Positions 25,759-34,580 of a stretch of 64,000 nucleotides of DNA are shown here, piece after piece. The notes beneath the pieces are model-generated. The model made no database searches and was not told where the DNA came from. It saw nothing but the letters and a program-made list of their open reading frames with translations. The stretch spans positions 84,523 through 148,522 of the forward strand of contig NZ_CAJPVG010000012.1 of assembly GCF_905397375.1 (NCBI RefSeq), read 5' to 3'. Positions within the stretch are counted from its first letter, which is position 1. Every line of letters starts with the position of its first letter. The translations under genes and the position numbers were made by a program. This DNA is from Ralstonia mannitolilytica (GTDB lineage Bacteria; Pseudomonadota; Gammaproteobacteria; Burkholderiales; Burkholderiaceae).

Positions 25759-28700
25759 TTACCACTGGTACGAGACGCCAGCGCCGTAGGTGCTGCCCGA
25801 GCCGCTGATGCTGGCGCCGAACTTGGCCTTGATGCGATCGCTCAGGCGGGTGCTCACGCCGATGGCCGATGCGGTATAGCCCTCGTACGTCGCCACCCCC
25901 ACGCCCACGGCAACCGTCTTGCCAGCGTCCACGTCCGGAATCATCGTGAGCGCCGTGGCCCCTGCAATGCCGGAGTAAGCCTTGCGCGACACATCGCCCA
26001 GCGCCTGCTGCACCATGCCGACCTTCTGGTCGGTGTAGCTGTTGGCGCCCGACACGGCCGCGTCCATGCTGCGCTTGTTCACGGCATCGGTACTCATGAC
26101 GGCATCTGCCACATTCGCCACGACACGCTCGCTGCCGACCGAGCCGACCGACACCGTGTTGTCGCGGTCGGTGGTCGAACCCGCGCCAAGTGCCACGCTG
26201 TTGTCGTGCTTGGCAGCCGCGCCCGCGCCGATGGCGACCGCGGTGTTGCCGCTGGCGCTTGCCGTGTTGGCTTGGTCGCCCGTCGTCGCCACGTGCGCGT
26301 TGGACGCGCCGGTGGAAATCACCTTCTCGATGGTCGTCACACGATCGCCGGTCTGGCCGATCGATACCGCCAGCCCATTCAGTGCGTCGCCGACGGTGTT
26401 GTACGTCGTGTTGTTGAGCGTGTAGGTCGGTGCGACGAACGAGCCGTCCGGTGCGAAGCCCGCACCGCCGCCCAGCGAGCCTGCCAGGCCGCGCAGTTGC
26501 CCCACGTTCGCAGCGTCCGTGTCGGCCATGCCGGCGCGCACATTGGACAGCAGCACTGGCGTACCGGCAGAGCCGAACGTCACAGAGGTGCGGTTCGAGC
26601 CGGCGTCGTACGTGACGGCGTCCAACGCGGTGCCGTTCTGGTCGATCAGGCCGGCTTGCTTGAGCTGACGCAGGTTCACGGCGTCGGTGTCGGCCGCACC
26701 GTCGGCCACGTTGTGCAACTGCACGGGGCCGCTTGCCTGCGTGCCGCCGAGCGTCACGCTGTTGTAGTTGGCCGTACCGTCGGCATGCACGTCGTAGGTC
26801 ACCGCTGCAAGCGTATTGCCGTTGTTGTCGATCAGGCCCGTCTTCTTGAGCTGGCTCACGTTCACTGCATCGGTATCCGCGCTGCCTTCGGCCACGCCGG
26901 TCAGACGGCGTGCGCCTGCGGTGCCCGTGAAGTCGACCACGGTGCCGTCGGTGCCGCCAGCCACGGTGATGTTGCGCGTGGCCGCATCCTGCTGCACCAG
27001 GCCGATTGAACCCTGCCCAAGCTGCTGCTGCAGGTTGAGGATGTTGGTTTCGTTGTTGGTGACGCGACCGTCCAGGTTCACGATGTTGCTCTGTGCCGTC
27101 TTCAGGCCGCCGTCGATGGCGTCGAGTGCCGTGCCGACATCGTGCTGCGTTCCGCCCTGCACGTTGTAGGTCGGGCCCGACACCACACCGGTGTTGGCGT
27201 CAATCTTTGCACCGCCACCCAGGCTCGCGATGACGGGCGTGAGCTGTTGAACGTTGACCGCGTCGGTCGCTTGGTTACCGTTGGCCACGTTGACGATCTG
27301 GCGCGTGCCATTGCCGCCCATGCCCCAGCCGACGGAGACCACGTTGTCGCGGTCGGCCACCGAGTTGGCCCCCAGGGCTACCGAGTTTTCGCCGGTGGCG
27401 CTCGCGTTCGAGCCAATCGCCACGCCATAGGAACCGGCGGCGACCTGGGCTTTGTCGCCCTTGTTGCTCCAGCCGTCTGCCTGGAAATAGGCCGTATCCG
27501 TCGCGCTCGACTTGGCAATTTCCGTCCGCAGTTGCTGCACGTTTACCGCGTCGGTATCGGCCACGCCGCTGCTGATGTTGGCCAGCGTGCGGGTATTGCC
27601 GTTCTTGTCGGCAAAGTTGACGCGCACGCCGTCGGTGGCGGCACCCACCGTCAGGTCTGCGCCGGCTGTGGCTTGTTGCACGAGGCCGATCTGCCCGGAA
27701 GAGATCTGGTCGCCCAGCTGCGTCACGTTGTTGCTGACGTTCGTAATCTGGTTGCCAAGCTGCGTGGCAGTGTCGTTCAGTTGGCGGACGTTGACTGCAT
27801 CGGTGTCGGCCGTGCCAGCAGCAAGATTCGTGATCTGGCGCTGATTGGTGTCGGAGCCCACCGAGATGGTGTTGCTGCGCGTGTTCGTGCTGTTCGAGCC
27901 CAGCGCGACTGCGTCGGTTACGTTGGCGGCGACAGTGGCACGGTAGCCAATGGCGCTCGAGTTTGCGGCGCTGGCATTGACATTAGCGGCTCCGCCAATG
28001 GCAATTGCACCCTGCGCGGCTGCGCTGGAGTTCGCGCCCATGGCGAACGAGTTGCCACCTGATGCGTTGGACGCGTAGCCGATCGCGGTCGCATTGTTGC
28101 CGCCGGCCGTTGAACCACTGCCGACCGCCGTGGCGCCGTTGGCAGCCGCGCGGGCATTCGAACCGAACGCGTTGGCGGAGTTGCCGCTGGCGTAAGCAGC
28201 TTGCCCCACTGCGAGCGAGTTCGGCCCTGCCGGCGTGGCGGCGGCTGCGCCCGTGTTCTCGAAGGCGGAGATGAAGCGGCTGCGGTCCGTCAGGTTTTGG
28301 ATTGCCGTCGTGTGCTGCGTCACCGTTGCGTTGACGGCGTTCAACTGCGCCACGTTCACGGCATCGGTGTCAGCCGTACCCGCGGCAACGTTGGTGATCT
28401 GGCGCTGAGCCGTGCTGGAGCCGACGGACACCGTGTTGGCACGATCGGCGATGCTCGCCTGGCCCAGTGCCACGCTGCCCGCAACGGCCGACGTGTTGGC
28501 ACCCAGCGCCATGGCGTTGTCACCAGTGGTCTTGGCTGCCGAGCCCAGGGCAACCGATTTGTCACCGGCAACGGTGACGCTGCGGCCGAATGCCATCGAA
28601 TCAACGCCTTGTGCGTTGGCGCTGTAACCGAGTGCGAAGGAATTGGTACCGGTTGCCTTAGCGCCGCTGCCCACCGCTACGCTGGCGTCGCCGGTTGCAG

Positions 28701-29214
28701 ACGAGTTGGTGCCAAGCGAGAGCGCATTGGTGGCGCTTGCTACTGCGCTCTGGCCAATGGCAGTTGCCCAGCCGCCGGTTGCTTTGGCGCCGGCACCGAT
28801 GGCTTGCGACCAGCTACTTGCCGTCGCATATGCACCGATGGCGACACTGTTTGCGCCAGTCGTACTGGCATGGTCACCGATCGCCGTTGTCGCGCCAGCG
28901 GTCGAGGATGCGCTGTTGCCGATGATCGTGCTGCATGCGGAGCCCGGCAGATAGCTGCTGTTACAACCGGCGGCGCTGCCGTCGGCGTTATCGCCAATGA
29001 CCGTGTTGTTGGCATTGCCTTGCTGCGCGCCGTTGCCAGCAACGTAGGCGAATGCCTGCGTCGCGCCCAGCCCCAGCGTGACGGCTGCGAGAGCGATTGC
29101 GTGACGGACCAGTGCGCGTTGGCCGCCGGCCTTCGTGCGGCTCTTTGCGGTTTCGGATGCTGCCACCCACGTGCCGGTGGCGATGTTGAAGATGGTGCGA
29201 TGCGTCTTGTTCAT
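25759..29214 (-). CDS. Trimeric autotransporter adhesin (YadA/Hia type)
   Basis: Surface adhesin of 1151 aa forming a trimeric lollipop. Residues 1-24 are an extended signal peptide region (MNKTHRTIFNIATGTWVAAS), followed by a hydrophobic core cleaved after QAFA (about 56). Two head blocks of short repeats (GDxAxAxG/AxAIGxxA type) cover about residues 75-270 and 335-460. About eight neck motifs follow the pattern DTDAVNVxQL, alternating with coiled-coil stalk. The C-terminal 90 residues are the YadA anchor (KVGMVQQALGDVSRKAYSG) ending in YQW. ATG at 29214 is required for the signal. It is flanked by two RcsB-like regulators. The number of repeats makes this gene prone to length variation. Confidence 0.95.
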   Translation of the reverse strand: MNKTHRTIFNIATGTWVAASETAKSRTKAGGQRALVRHAIALAAVTLGLGATQAFAYVAGNGAQQGNANNTVIGDNADGSAAGCNSSYLPGSACSTIIGNSASSTAGATTAIGDHASTTGANSVAIGAYATASSWSQAIGAGAKATGGWATAIGQSAVASATNALSLGTNSSATGDASVAVGSGAKATGTNSFALGYSANAQGVDSMAFGRSVTVAGDKSVALGSAAKTTGDNAMALGANTSAVAGSVALGQASIADRANTVSVGSSTAQRQITNVAAGTADTDAVNVAQLNAVNATVTQHTTAIQNLTDRSRFISAFENTGAAAATPAGPNSLAVGQAAYASGNSANAFGSNARAAANGATAVGSGSTAGGNNATAIGYASNASGGNSFAMGANSSAAAQGAIAIGGAANVNASAANSSAIGYRATVAANVTDAVALGSNSTNTRSNTISVGSDTNQRQITNLAAGTADTDAVNVRQLNDTATQLGNQITNVSNNVTQLGDQISSGQIGLVQQATAGADLTVGAATDGVRVNFADKNGNTRTLANISSGVADTDAVNVQQLRTEIAKSSATDTAYFQADGWSNKGDKAQVAAGSYGVAIGSNASATGENSVALGANSVADRDNVVSVGWGMGGNGTRQIVNVANGNQATDAVNVQQLTPVIASLGGGAKIDANTGVVSGPTYNVQGGTQHDVGTALDAIDGGLKTAQSNIVNLDGRVTNNETNILNLQQQLGQGSIGLVQQDAATRNITVAGGTDGTVVDFTGTAGARRLTGVAEGSADTDAVNVSQLKKTGLIDNNGNTLAAVTYDVHADGTANYNSVTLGGTQASGPVQLHNVADGAADTDAVNLRQLKQAGLIDQNGTALDAVTYDAGSNRTSVTFGSAGTPVLLSNVRAGMADTDAANVGQLRGLAGSLGGGAGFAPDGSFVAPTYTLNNTTYNTVGDALNGLAVSIGQTGDRVTTIEKVISTGASNAHVATTGDQANTASASGNTAVAIGAGAAAKHDNSVALGAGSTTDRDNTVSVGSVGSERVVANVADAVMSTDAVNKRSMDAAVSGANSYTDQKVGMVQQALGDVSRKAYSGIAGATALTMIPDVDAGKTVAVGVGVATYEGYTASAIGVSTRLSDRIKAKFGASISGSGSTYGAGVSYQW

Positions 29215-29282
29215 GGTGACTCCGTAGGTGTGTTGTTCCGACGGGTTCACTGTATTTTTTTGACGCAGTGCACACTATCTGA

Positions 29283-29340
29283 CGAGTACTAAAACGCCCC
29301 GCATCCTGAACGGGGACGAGGCTTTTCGTACTTGTACGAG
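29283..29340 (-). promoter_or_regulatory. Upstream region of the autotransporter with palindrome and hairpin
   Basis: TCGTACTTGTACGA (29326-29339) is a perfect inverted repeat containing the AGTACGAA motif on the minus strand. The 11 bases ACAAGTACGAA recur before the kinase gene. Downstream, CCCCG...CGGGG (29297-29315) can form a hairpin followed by TTTT, possibly ending the RcsB-like copy 2 transcript. TTTAGT at 29288-29293 is a weak -10 candidate. Confidence 0.4.
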
Positions 29341-29371
29341 TTGCCGCGGCTCTGAGGGGTGAGGGTGCCGC

Positions 29372-30049
29372 TCAGGCCTGCTCTTCAGGGGATTGCGGCG
29401 TCGCTGCCGATACCAGGCCGGTCTCGATTGCGTACCGGAACAGGTCGACATCGCGCTCGATGCCGAGCTTGCGCATGGCCGTCGACTTCTGCGTGCTGAC
29501 GGTCTGTTTGCTGCGGTGCAGGCGCTGTGCGATCTCGTTCACGGACAGACCGGAGACATACAAGCGAAGGACTTCGCTTTCCCTGCGGGTGAGCGCTTGG
29601 TCGCCGTCGCCTTGTACGCGTTTCGCAGCGTCCAGGGCTGCACGTGTGGTGGGCGAGAAATACGGCTGGCCCTGCATCGCCGCATGGACGGCAGGAATGA
29701 TGTGCGAGAGATCGTCCGACTTGCTCAGAACGCCATGCACGCCGGCCGCGGCAATGGCCGACAGAATGGCGGGGTTGTCCATCATGGTCAGCACGATCAC
29801 TTTCATGGCCGGATACCGGCGCATGACGAACGAGAGCAGGGGGATGCCGTCGCCGTATGCCCCGCCCGGCATGGAGTAATCCGTTACGAGCACATCGCAC
29901 GCGTGCGTATCGAGAAAGGCGACCATCTCGGTAGAGCTCCGCGAGGTGCCGACAATCTCGATGCCATGCGCGTTTTCGACGGCGACTTTCACCCCGAGAA
30001 TGATCGCAGGATGATCGTCAGCAAGCAGCAGCCGAATACGCTCGTTCAT
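29372..30049 (-). CDS. RcsB-like response regulator (LuxR/NarL type), copy 2
   Basis: A 225-aa response regulator with intact phosphorylation site: ADDHP, D57 in LVTDYSMPGG, Lys in LSKSDD. The RcsB-type loop AYGDGIPL and the segment LTMMDNPAILSAI, nearly the same as in RcsB, are present. HTH: LTRRESEVLRLYVSGLSVNE, KQTVSTQKSTAMRKLGIERD. It is paralogous to copy 1 at 24953-25645. It lies upstream of the autotransporter on the same strand and is separated from the divergent hybrid kinase gene by a small ORF, so regulator and kinase probably form a cognate pair. Confidence 0.93.
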   Translation of the reverse strand: MNERIRLLLADDHPAIILGVKVAVENAHGIEIVGTSRSSTEMVAFLDTHACDVLVTDYSMPGGAYGDGIPLLSFVMRRYPAMKVIVLTMMDNPAILSAIAAAGVHGVLSKSDDLSHIIPAVHAAMQGQPYFSPTTRAALDAAKRVQGDGDQALTRRESEVLRLYVSGLSVNEIAQRLHRSKQTVSTQKSTAMRKLGIERDVDLFRYAIETGLVSAATPQSPEEQA

Positions 30050-30093
30050 GGAAATCCCCGGTGGTGCGTTGGTTTTGCGTTGGGATATGGCAC

Positions 30094-30297
30094 CTAAGTC
30101 GGCTCTACGGCCTTTGCATCCCATTGCGCGATGAGCGCGCGCCTTCCATGCGGAGAGGCATACAGGAAGGCGTTGAGATGCAGTATAAAACGCCGTCGCT
30201 GTTCGCAGGGCAACTGCGCAAACGCCAGCAGTGCTTGTGCGGATTGCGATGAGATGGGTGCGAGAGACTGTGTCGGCGCAGCCAGTTTGGCATCCAT
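30094..30297 (-). CDS. Small protein of unknown function
   Basis: A 67-residue frame from ATG 30297. The sequence looks protein-like: an Ala/Ser-rich start, then an amphipathic helical part (ALLAFAQLPCEQRRRFILHL) and a conserved-looking tail (ASPHGRRALIAQW). There is no signal peptide or membrane helix. It lies 44 bp upstream of the RcsB-like copy 2 gene on the same strand and could be co-transcribed with it. I recognise no family. It could also be a chance frame; no strong ribosome binding site is visible. Confidence 0.45.
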   Translation of the reverse strand: MDAKLAAPTQSLAPISSQSAQALLAFAQLPCEQRRRFILHLNAFLYASPHGRRALIAQWDAKAVEPT

Positions 30298-30390
30298 GAT
30301 GAGCGGTCCAACGTTGCGGGAACGTTCATTCTCCGCGCCTTGTTGCGCTCCGCTAATAGGACATAGTCGAAATCGCTTCGGCACGTAGGA

Positions 30391-30402
30391 CAAGTACGAA
30401 CT
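30391..30402 (+). promoter_or_regulatory. AGTACGAA motif in the divergent kinase/regulator region
   Basis: CAAGTACGAACT at 30391-30402 holds the 8-mer AGTACGAA (30393-30400). It lies 76-85 bp upstream of the kinase ATG and about 95 bp from the divergent small ORF. Extended to ACAAGTACGAA it matches the site before the autotransporter. Candidate binding site for the RcsB-like regulators, pointing to autoregulation. Confidence 0.4.
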
Positions 30403-30475
30403 TTCGGGCTTGGATGCGCACAGCGCGCACGATTTCAATAAAGTAGTGGTTCGGCATCCCTACCACCTACAGATC

Positions 30476-33400
30476 ATGACCACTGAAACGCAACCTTGGT
30501 ATCGCCGGGTACCCCGTTTCAAAGAGCTTGGTGCACTGGGCCTCATGCAGCGCGGCATGTTGTTCGGCGGCGCGGTTGTCCTGTCACTTGTGATGGTGGG
30601 AGTCGCCGGGCTGGCGACCTATGCGAAGGTTTCAAACTACATTGCCGCCGGGCGAGAGATTTTTCTCACGCACAAAGCGCTGCTGCTGATCGACGTTGAG
30701 ACGAAGCAGGCAGCGCTGCAGCGCGGTGTGATCAACGCCGAGTTTCTCTGGAGCGAGCACCGCCCGGCGCGAGAGGCACTGCTACGCGACTTCAGGATGC
30801 AAGGTGGCCGAGCCTACCTCAGGGCGAGTCCTGAGCTGGAAGCGCAGCTATCGATGGGCGATATCGAGCAGAAGCGCCCAGAGAGCTACAGCAACTACCT
30901 GGCGTTCAGCGAGGAACAGGCGTTTACCGCCAGCGCCAGTGCTCGGCAGCGCGGCAGGCCGTTGACCGGCTACTACTACTCTCCAGACGAACGCTTCATC
31001 ACGATCATGCCGCCGCCGCGCTCGGGCGACCCGATGCGCGACGTCAAGGCGCATTCCCTTGCCGAACTCATTCACCTGCTTGCAAAGGACGTTGGCGATC
31101 TGAACGACCCTGAAGTCGATCGCCGCCTGCTGGAAACACGCAAGGTGACCTGGGTGGCGCCGCACGTCGACCCGTTTACCGGAGACAGCGTTTTCAAGCT
31201 TGTGCAGCCTGCGTTTGAAGGGGGCAAACCTTTCATCGTCTTCGTCAGTGACCTGCCGGTGAAGGTCCTGGCGGACCGCCTTGCCCAGGCGCCTTATGAC
31301 GGCAACATGCTGCTGCTGTCCAAGGGCGGAGACGTGCTGCTGGAGGGCATCGGCAGCAAAGCCACGTCGACGGAAGCCGCTCGTGCCCTCACGACGAAGG
31401 TTGTGAAAGACCGCATGTGGGAGCGCGGGCTGGTACGTCCGGACAGCAGTTATCACGACGGCATTTTCACCATCAGTGAGCCGCTCTCCGAAACCGGCTG
31501 GGTGTTGGTGTACACCTATTCGTGGCGAACGATTCTGAACGCGCTGCGTGAGCCGCTGCTTGCCTATGCGGCGGCGTTGTTCATCGTGCTGGCCGTGCTC
31601 TGGAGTTTTGTCCTGCTGTTTCACTACCGCGTGTTTCAGCCAGCGTACCGGCGGTCCTTGCGGGTGTTCGAAAGCGAAAACCTGAGCCGCACCATCATTG
31701 GTGCTGCGCCTGTCGGACTCAGTCTGGTGGCGCTCGACTCCGGCGCTCCGCTGCTGCAGAACGATGTCGCCGGCCAGTATCGGGCGGGTGGGCAGCCTTT
31801 GCACAGGCGGCTCCTTGACGCCTACGGCGCGGGGCAGGCCAAAGCCGCCGCCGTCGTCAGTCAGGACATCGAAGTCGATGGACCGGATGGCCGACCGGCT
31901 GAACTGCACGTCGATCTTCTGCCCACCAAATATCAGGGCGAGGATGCGTTGCTTTGCAGCTTTGTCGACATCACCTCGCGCAAGCAGACGCAGCGTGCGT
32001 TGGAAGAAGCCCGCGCGGCGGCAGACGCTGCAAACCGCGCGAAGTCTTCGTTCCTGGCGATGATGAGCCACGAGATCCGTACGCCGCTGAACGCGATTCT
32101 GGGCAACCTCGAACTCATTCAACGCTCGCATGCCTTGCAGGGTGTGGAGCGAGACCGCCTGAATGTGGTGGCCGCGTCGTCCCATACGCTGGTTGCGTTG
32201 ATCGACGATATTCTCGATTTCTCGAAAATCGAAGCTGGCCAGATGCAGCTGGAGTCCATCGCTTTTGACGTGGTGGACGTTGTGGAATCCGTGATCGCGG
32301 TCTTTCTTCCGGTTGCCGAAGCGAAGGGGCTTGCGCTCTATTACCAGATCGACCCTACCGTCGCACAACGTTATGTGGGCGACCCAACGCGCTTGCGACA
32401 GATCCTCAACAACTTGCTGAGCAATGCCATCAAGTTCACGCAGGCTGGGTCCGTCAGGGTTGGCGTGCAGTTGCTGCGCAAACAAGGCGGGCAGGCTCGA
32501 CTCGCCTTCAGCGTGACGGACACCGGCATCGGTATTTCGGCTGACAAGCAGGAAGCACTGTTCCAGCCGTTCGTGCAGGCGGATACGTCCATTACGCGCC
32601 AGTTTGGCGGCACCGGGCTGGGGCTGGCCTTATGCCGGCGGCTTGCAGAACTGATGAGCGGCGCCGTGAGGGTAGAGAGTGCGCCAGGGAGCGGCTCCAC
32701 ATTCACGGTAGAGCTGGTGCTGGATGCGCCTACCGCCTCCGAAAGCCCGATGCAGCCGCTCAGAGGCCTGTCCGTATCGTTTCTGTGTGAGGACGAGACC
32801 TGGAAGCAGGCGCTTGTCCCGCATCTACAGGCTTCAGGTGCCAACGTGCGCGTGAGCGCGCGCCCCACCGACCTTGCGGGCGAGTGCGACGTGCTGCTGA
32901 TTCATCACAGCGAGGCGCGTTGGCTTCTTGCCGATGAGGATGCGTTGGTCCGCCGTGCCCAGCGCGTTGTAGATGTGCTTGATGATGGTCCGCGTGAGCC
33001 TGTGACCGAGCGCGGTCGAACCGTGGTGTCGAGCTATAGCCTGCGCAACCTGCTACAGGCATTGCGCACGTCTGCACCAAAGATGCAGGCATTCGAAGAA
33101 CAGCCTGGGGAGGCCGACACCCAACCTCACGCAGCACTGCGTGTGCTGGTTGCAGAAGACAATCCGGTGAACCGTCTGCTGCTGCGTGACCAACTGAAGA
33201 CGCTCGGGCATGACGTCACACTCGCAGCAAGCGGCGGCGAAGCACTGGAGCGATTCAATGCCGCGCAGTACGACGTCGTGTTGACCGATCTGAGCATGCC
33301 GGGGATGGACGGGTTTGCCCTGTGCCGGACGCTACGGAATCAGGGGACGACCGTGCCTGTGCTGGCAGTGACCGCGCATGCGAGCGCCGAAGAGCGTTTG

Positions 33401-33850
33401 GCATGCGAGGCGGCCGGCATGAACGACATGCTCGTCAAGCCGTTGTCGATCGAGGCGCTTGCGCAAGCATTGAGCGGCATTGCGGTAAGCAAGGCAGCTG
33501 TCATGCAGCATGCAGTGGCCCAAGCCCCAGTCGAAGGTGGGAGCAGAGGCATCAGGCCGCTATCGCAGGAAATCTGGTCGGCGCTGACCTCGTCGTTCCG
33601 AACGTCTGTGAGCGAGGCGCGGGCGGCCATCGAGGCCTCGGACTATGGCCGAGCCGCGAAGTCTCTGCATTTCATCAAGGGCGGCTTTGCGGTGGTGGGT
33701 GAAGTGTCGTTGACCGAGGCTTCACACGCGCTGGAGACCCTGTTGCTGAATGGGGGCGACCGGGACGCCATCCTGACGCGTTTGCAAGGCCTTGTGGAAG
33801 ATGCGGAGCGCATGTTCGCGAAACGGGAGCCGGTGCCACGGCCATCGTAG
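30476..33850 (+). CDS. Hybrid sensor histidine kinase with REC and HPt domains
   Basis: Membrane-bound phosphorelay kinase, 1124 aa. TM1 is at about residues 27-50, a large periplasmic sensor region at 50-360 and TM2 at about 360-384. A PAS-like segment (about 400-510) follows, then HisKA with H532 in FLAMMSHEIRTPLNAILGN, and HATPase (DPTRLRQILNNLLSNAIKF; DTGIGIS; GGTGLGLALC). At about 762-865 is a degenerate receiver-like segment comparable to the ABL domain of RcsC. A true receiver has D938 (LTDLSMPGMDG) and the HPt has H1065 (LHFIKGGF). Phosphate would pass H532-D938-H1065 to an RcsB-like regulator. The frame extends upstream to 30410, but ATG 30476 is the first good start. Confidence 0.95.
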   Translation: MTTETQPWYRRVPRFKELGALGLMQRGMLFGGAVVLSLVMVGVAGLATYAKVSNYIAAGREIFLTHKALLLIDVETKQAALQRGVINAEFLWSEHRPAREALLRDFRMQGGRAYLRASPELEAQLSMGDIEQKRPESYSNYLAFSEEQAFTASASARQRGRPLTGYYYSPDERFITIMPPPRSGDPMRDVKAHSLAELIHLLAKDVGDLNDPEVDRRLLETRKVTWVAPHVDPFTGDSVFKLVQPAFEGGKPFIVFVSDLPVKVLADRLAQAPYDGNMLLLSKGGDVLLEGIGSKATSTEAARALTTKVVKDRMWERGLVRPDSSYHDGIFTISEPLSETGWVLVYTYSWRTILNALREPLLAYAAALFIVLAVLWSFVLLFHYRVFQPAYRRSLRVFESENLSRTIIGAAPVGLSLVALDSGAPLLQNDVAGQYRAGGQPLHRRLLDAYGAGQAKAAAVVSQDIEVDGPDGRPAELHVDLLPTKYQGEDALLCSFVDITSRKQTQRALEEARAAADAANRAKSSFLAMMSHEIRTPLNAILGNLELIQRSHALQGVERDRLNVVAASSHTLVALIDDILDFSKIEAGQMQLESIAFDVVDVVESVIAVFLPVAEAKGLALYYQIDPTVAQRYVGDPTRLRQILNNLLSNAIKFTQAGSVRVGVQLLRKQGGQARLAFSVTDTGIGISADKQEALFQPFVQADTSITRQFGGTGLGLALCRRLAELMSGAVRVESAPGSGSTFTVELVLDAPTASESPMQPLRGLSVSFLCEDETWKQALVPHLQASGANVRVSARPTDLAGECDVLLIHHSEARWLLADEDALVRRAQRVVDVLDDGPREPVTERGRTVVSSYSLRNLLQALRTSAPKMQAFEEQPGEADTQPHAALRVLVAEDNPVNRLLLRDQLKTLGHDVTLAASGGEALERFNAAQYDVVLTDLSMPGMDGFALCRTLRNQGTTVPVLAVTAHASAEERLACEAAGMNDMLVKPLSIEALAQALSGIAVSKAAVMQHAVAQAPVEGGSRGIRPLSQEIWSALTSSFRTSVSEARAAIEASDYGRAAKSLHFIKGGFAVVGEVSLTEASHALETLLLNGGDRDAILTRLQGLVEDAERMFAKREPVPRPS

Positions 33851-34197
33851 CGGCTGGAGTTCGGTCTAAAAGTTAACAAAAGCCCAAATTGCCCTGCTCG
33901 CGTTCGTCACTGCAGCTCCCCCGCTGCAACCCGTACATGAAGGTGAACCTGCGCCGTCGACGTTCGTACCGGTCAATCAACAAGCGAAAGCTGGTCCGCT
34001 CGGACAATGAGGGGCACGACAATGTTCTTGGACGCGATGTCCGGTACGCCCGTGCAGGATTGCCCAGGCGCAGCACCGCTCTGCTGGCTCGGGTGGGGTG
34101 TCCCCAGAACTCTCGTGAATTTGCTTACAACACAGTTACACGGCGAAAGTCCCGAAATCGAGTTGCCTCGAGTTTCTGTGTAACTCATTGATTTTCT
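33851..34197. other. Gene-poor stretch beside tRNA-Arg
   Basis: No supported gene. The 100-codon frame at 33889-34191 (plus) and the 71-codon frame at 33973-34188 (minus) show no family features. The stretch lies directly after the 3' end of tRNA-Arg, a frequent integration site. I found no integrase remnant or duplicated tRNA end, so an excised element is only a possibility. Confidence 0.35.
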
Positions 34198-34274
34198 TGG
34201 CCTGCCCAGAGGGATTCGAACCCCCGACCGTCGGCTTAGAAGGCCGATGCTCTATCCAGCTGAGCTATGGGCAG
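34198..34274 (-). tRNA. tRNA-Arg (anticodon TCT)
   Basis: A 77-nt cloverleaf read on the minus strand. Acceptor stem CTGCCCA/TGGGCAG is perfectly paired, D-arm GCTCAGCTGGATAGAGC, anticodon loop CTTCTAA with anticodon TCT, T-arm with GGTTCGAATCC. Discriminator G and an encoded CCA follow. It reads AGA codons. Confidence 0.97.
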
Positions 34275-34367
34275 ATCTGCATGGGCTGCCCAGACGTGCC
34301 AGCGCGGCCTCCGGTCTGGGTTTGCCTGGGAGGCCGCGATTCTAACAGATGGGGTTGGCGCCGCGCG

Positions 34368-34580
34368 TCAGTGCTTGGGCGGAATTTCCGGAGGGACTTC
34401 GCCCGGCGGCAGCTCGATCGGAGGGGTCTTCGGTTCGGGGTCGTGGACAGGGTCGTGCGCGGGCTCATCGGGCGGCGGCATTTCCGGCGGCGGATGCGGC
34501 GGCTGCTCAGACGGCTGCGGTGGCGTGATGTGGGCGCGGCGGGTCGGGTCAGGCAGGGAGGGATGCATGGACGGCTCCAT
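34368..34580 (-). CDS. Proline-rich small protein
   Basis: A 70-aa frame from ATG 34580, very rich in Pro, Glu and His: THITPPQ-type and PPHPPPEMPPPDEPAHDP segments, ending GEVPPEIPPKH. There is no signal peptide or TM helix, and no recognisable domain. Such low-complexity frames are common in high-GC genomes, and the opposite strand reads as Gly/Ser-rich, so coding status is uncertain. The lack of a clear Shine-Dalgarno also lowers confidence. Confidence 0.4.
   Translation of the reverse strand: MEPSMHPSLPDPTRRAHITPPQPSEQPPHPPPEMPPPDEPAHDPVHDPEPKTPPIELPPGEVPPEIPPKH

Noticed and set aside
26000..29000. Tandem DNA repeats as separate elements
   Set aside because: The periodicity is explained by the head and neck repeats of the trimeric autotransporter protein.
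33889..34191. 100-codon Arg-rich frame next to tRNA-Arg
   Set aside because: No ribosome binding site, no integrase or other domain signature; composition is that of random high-GC sequence.
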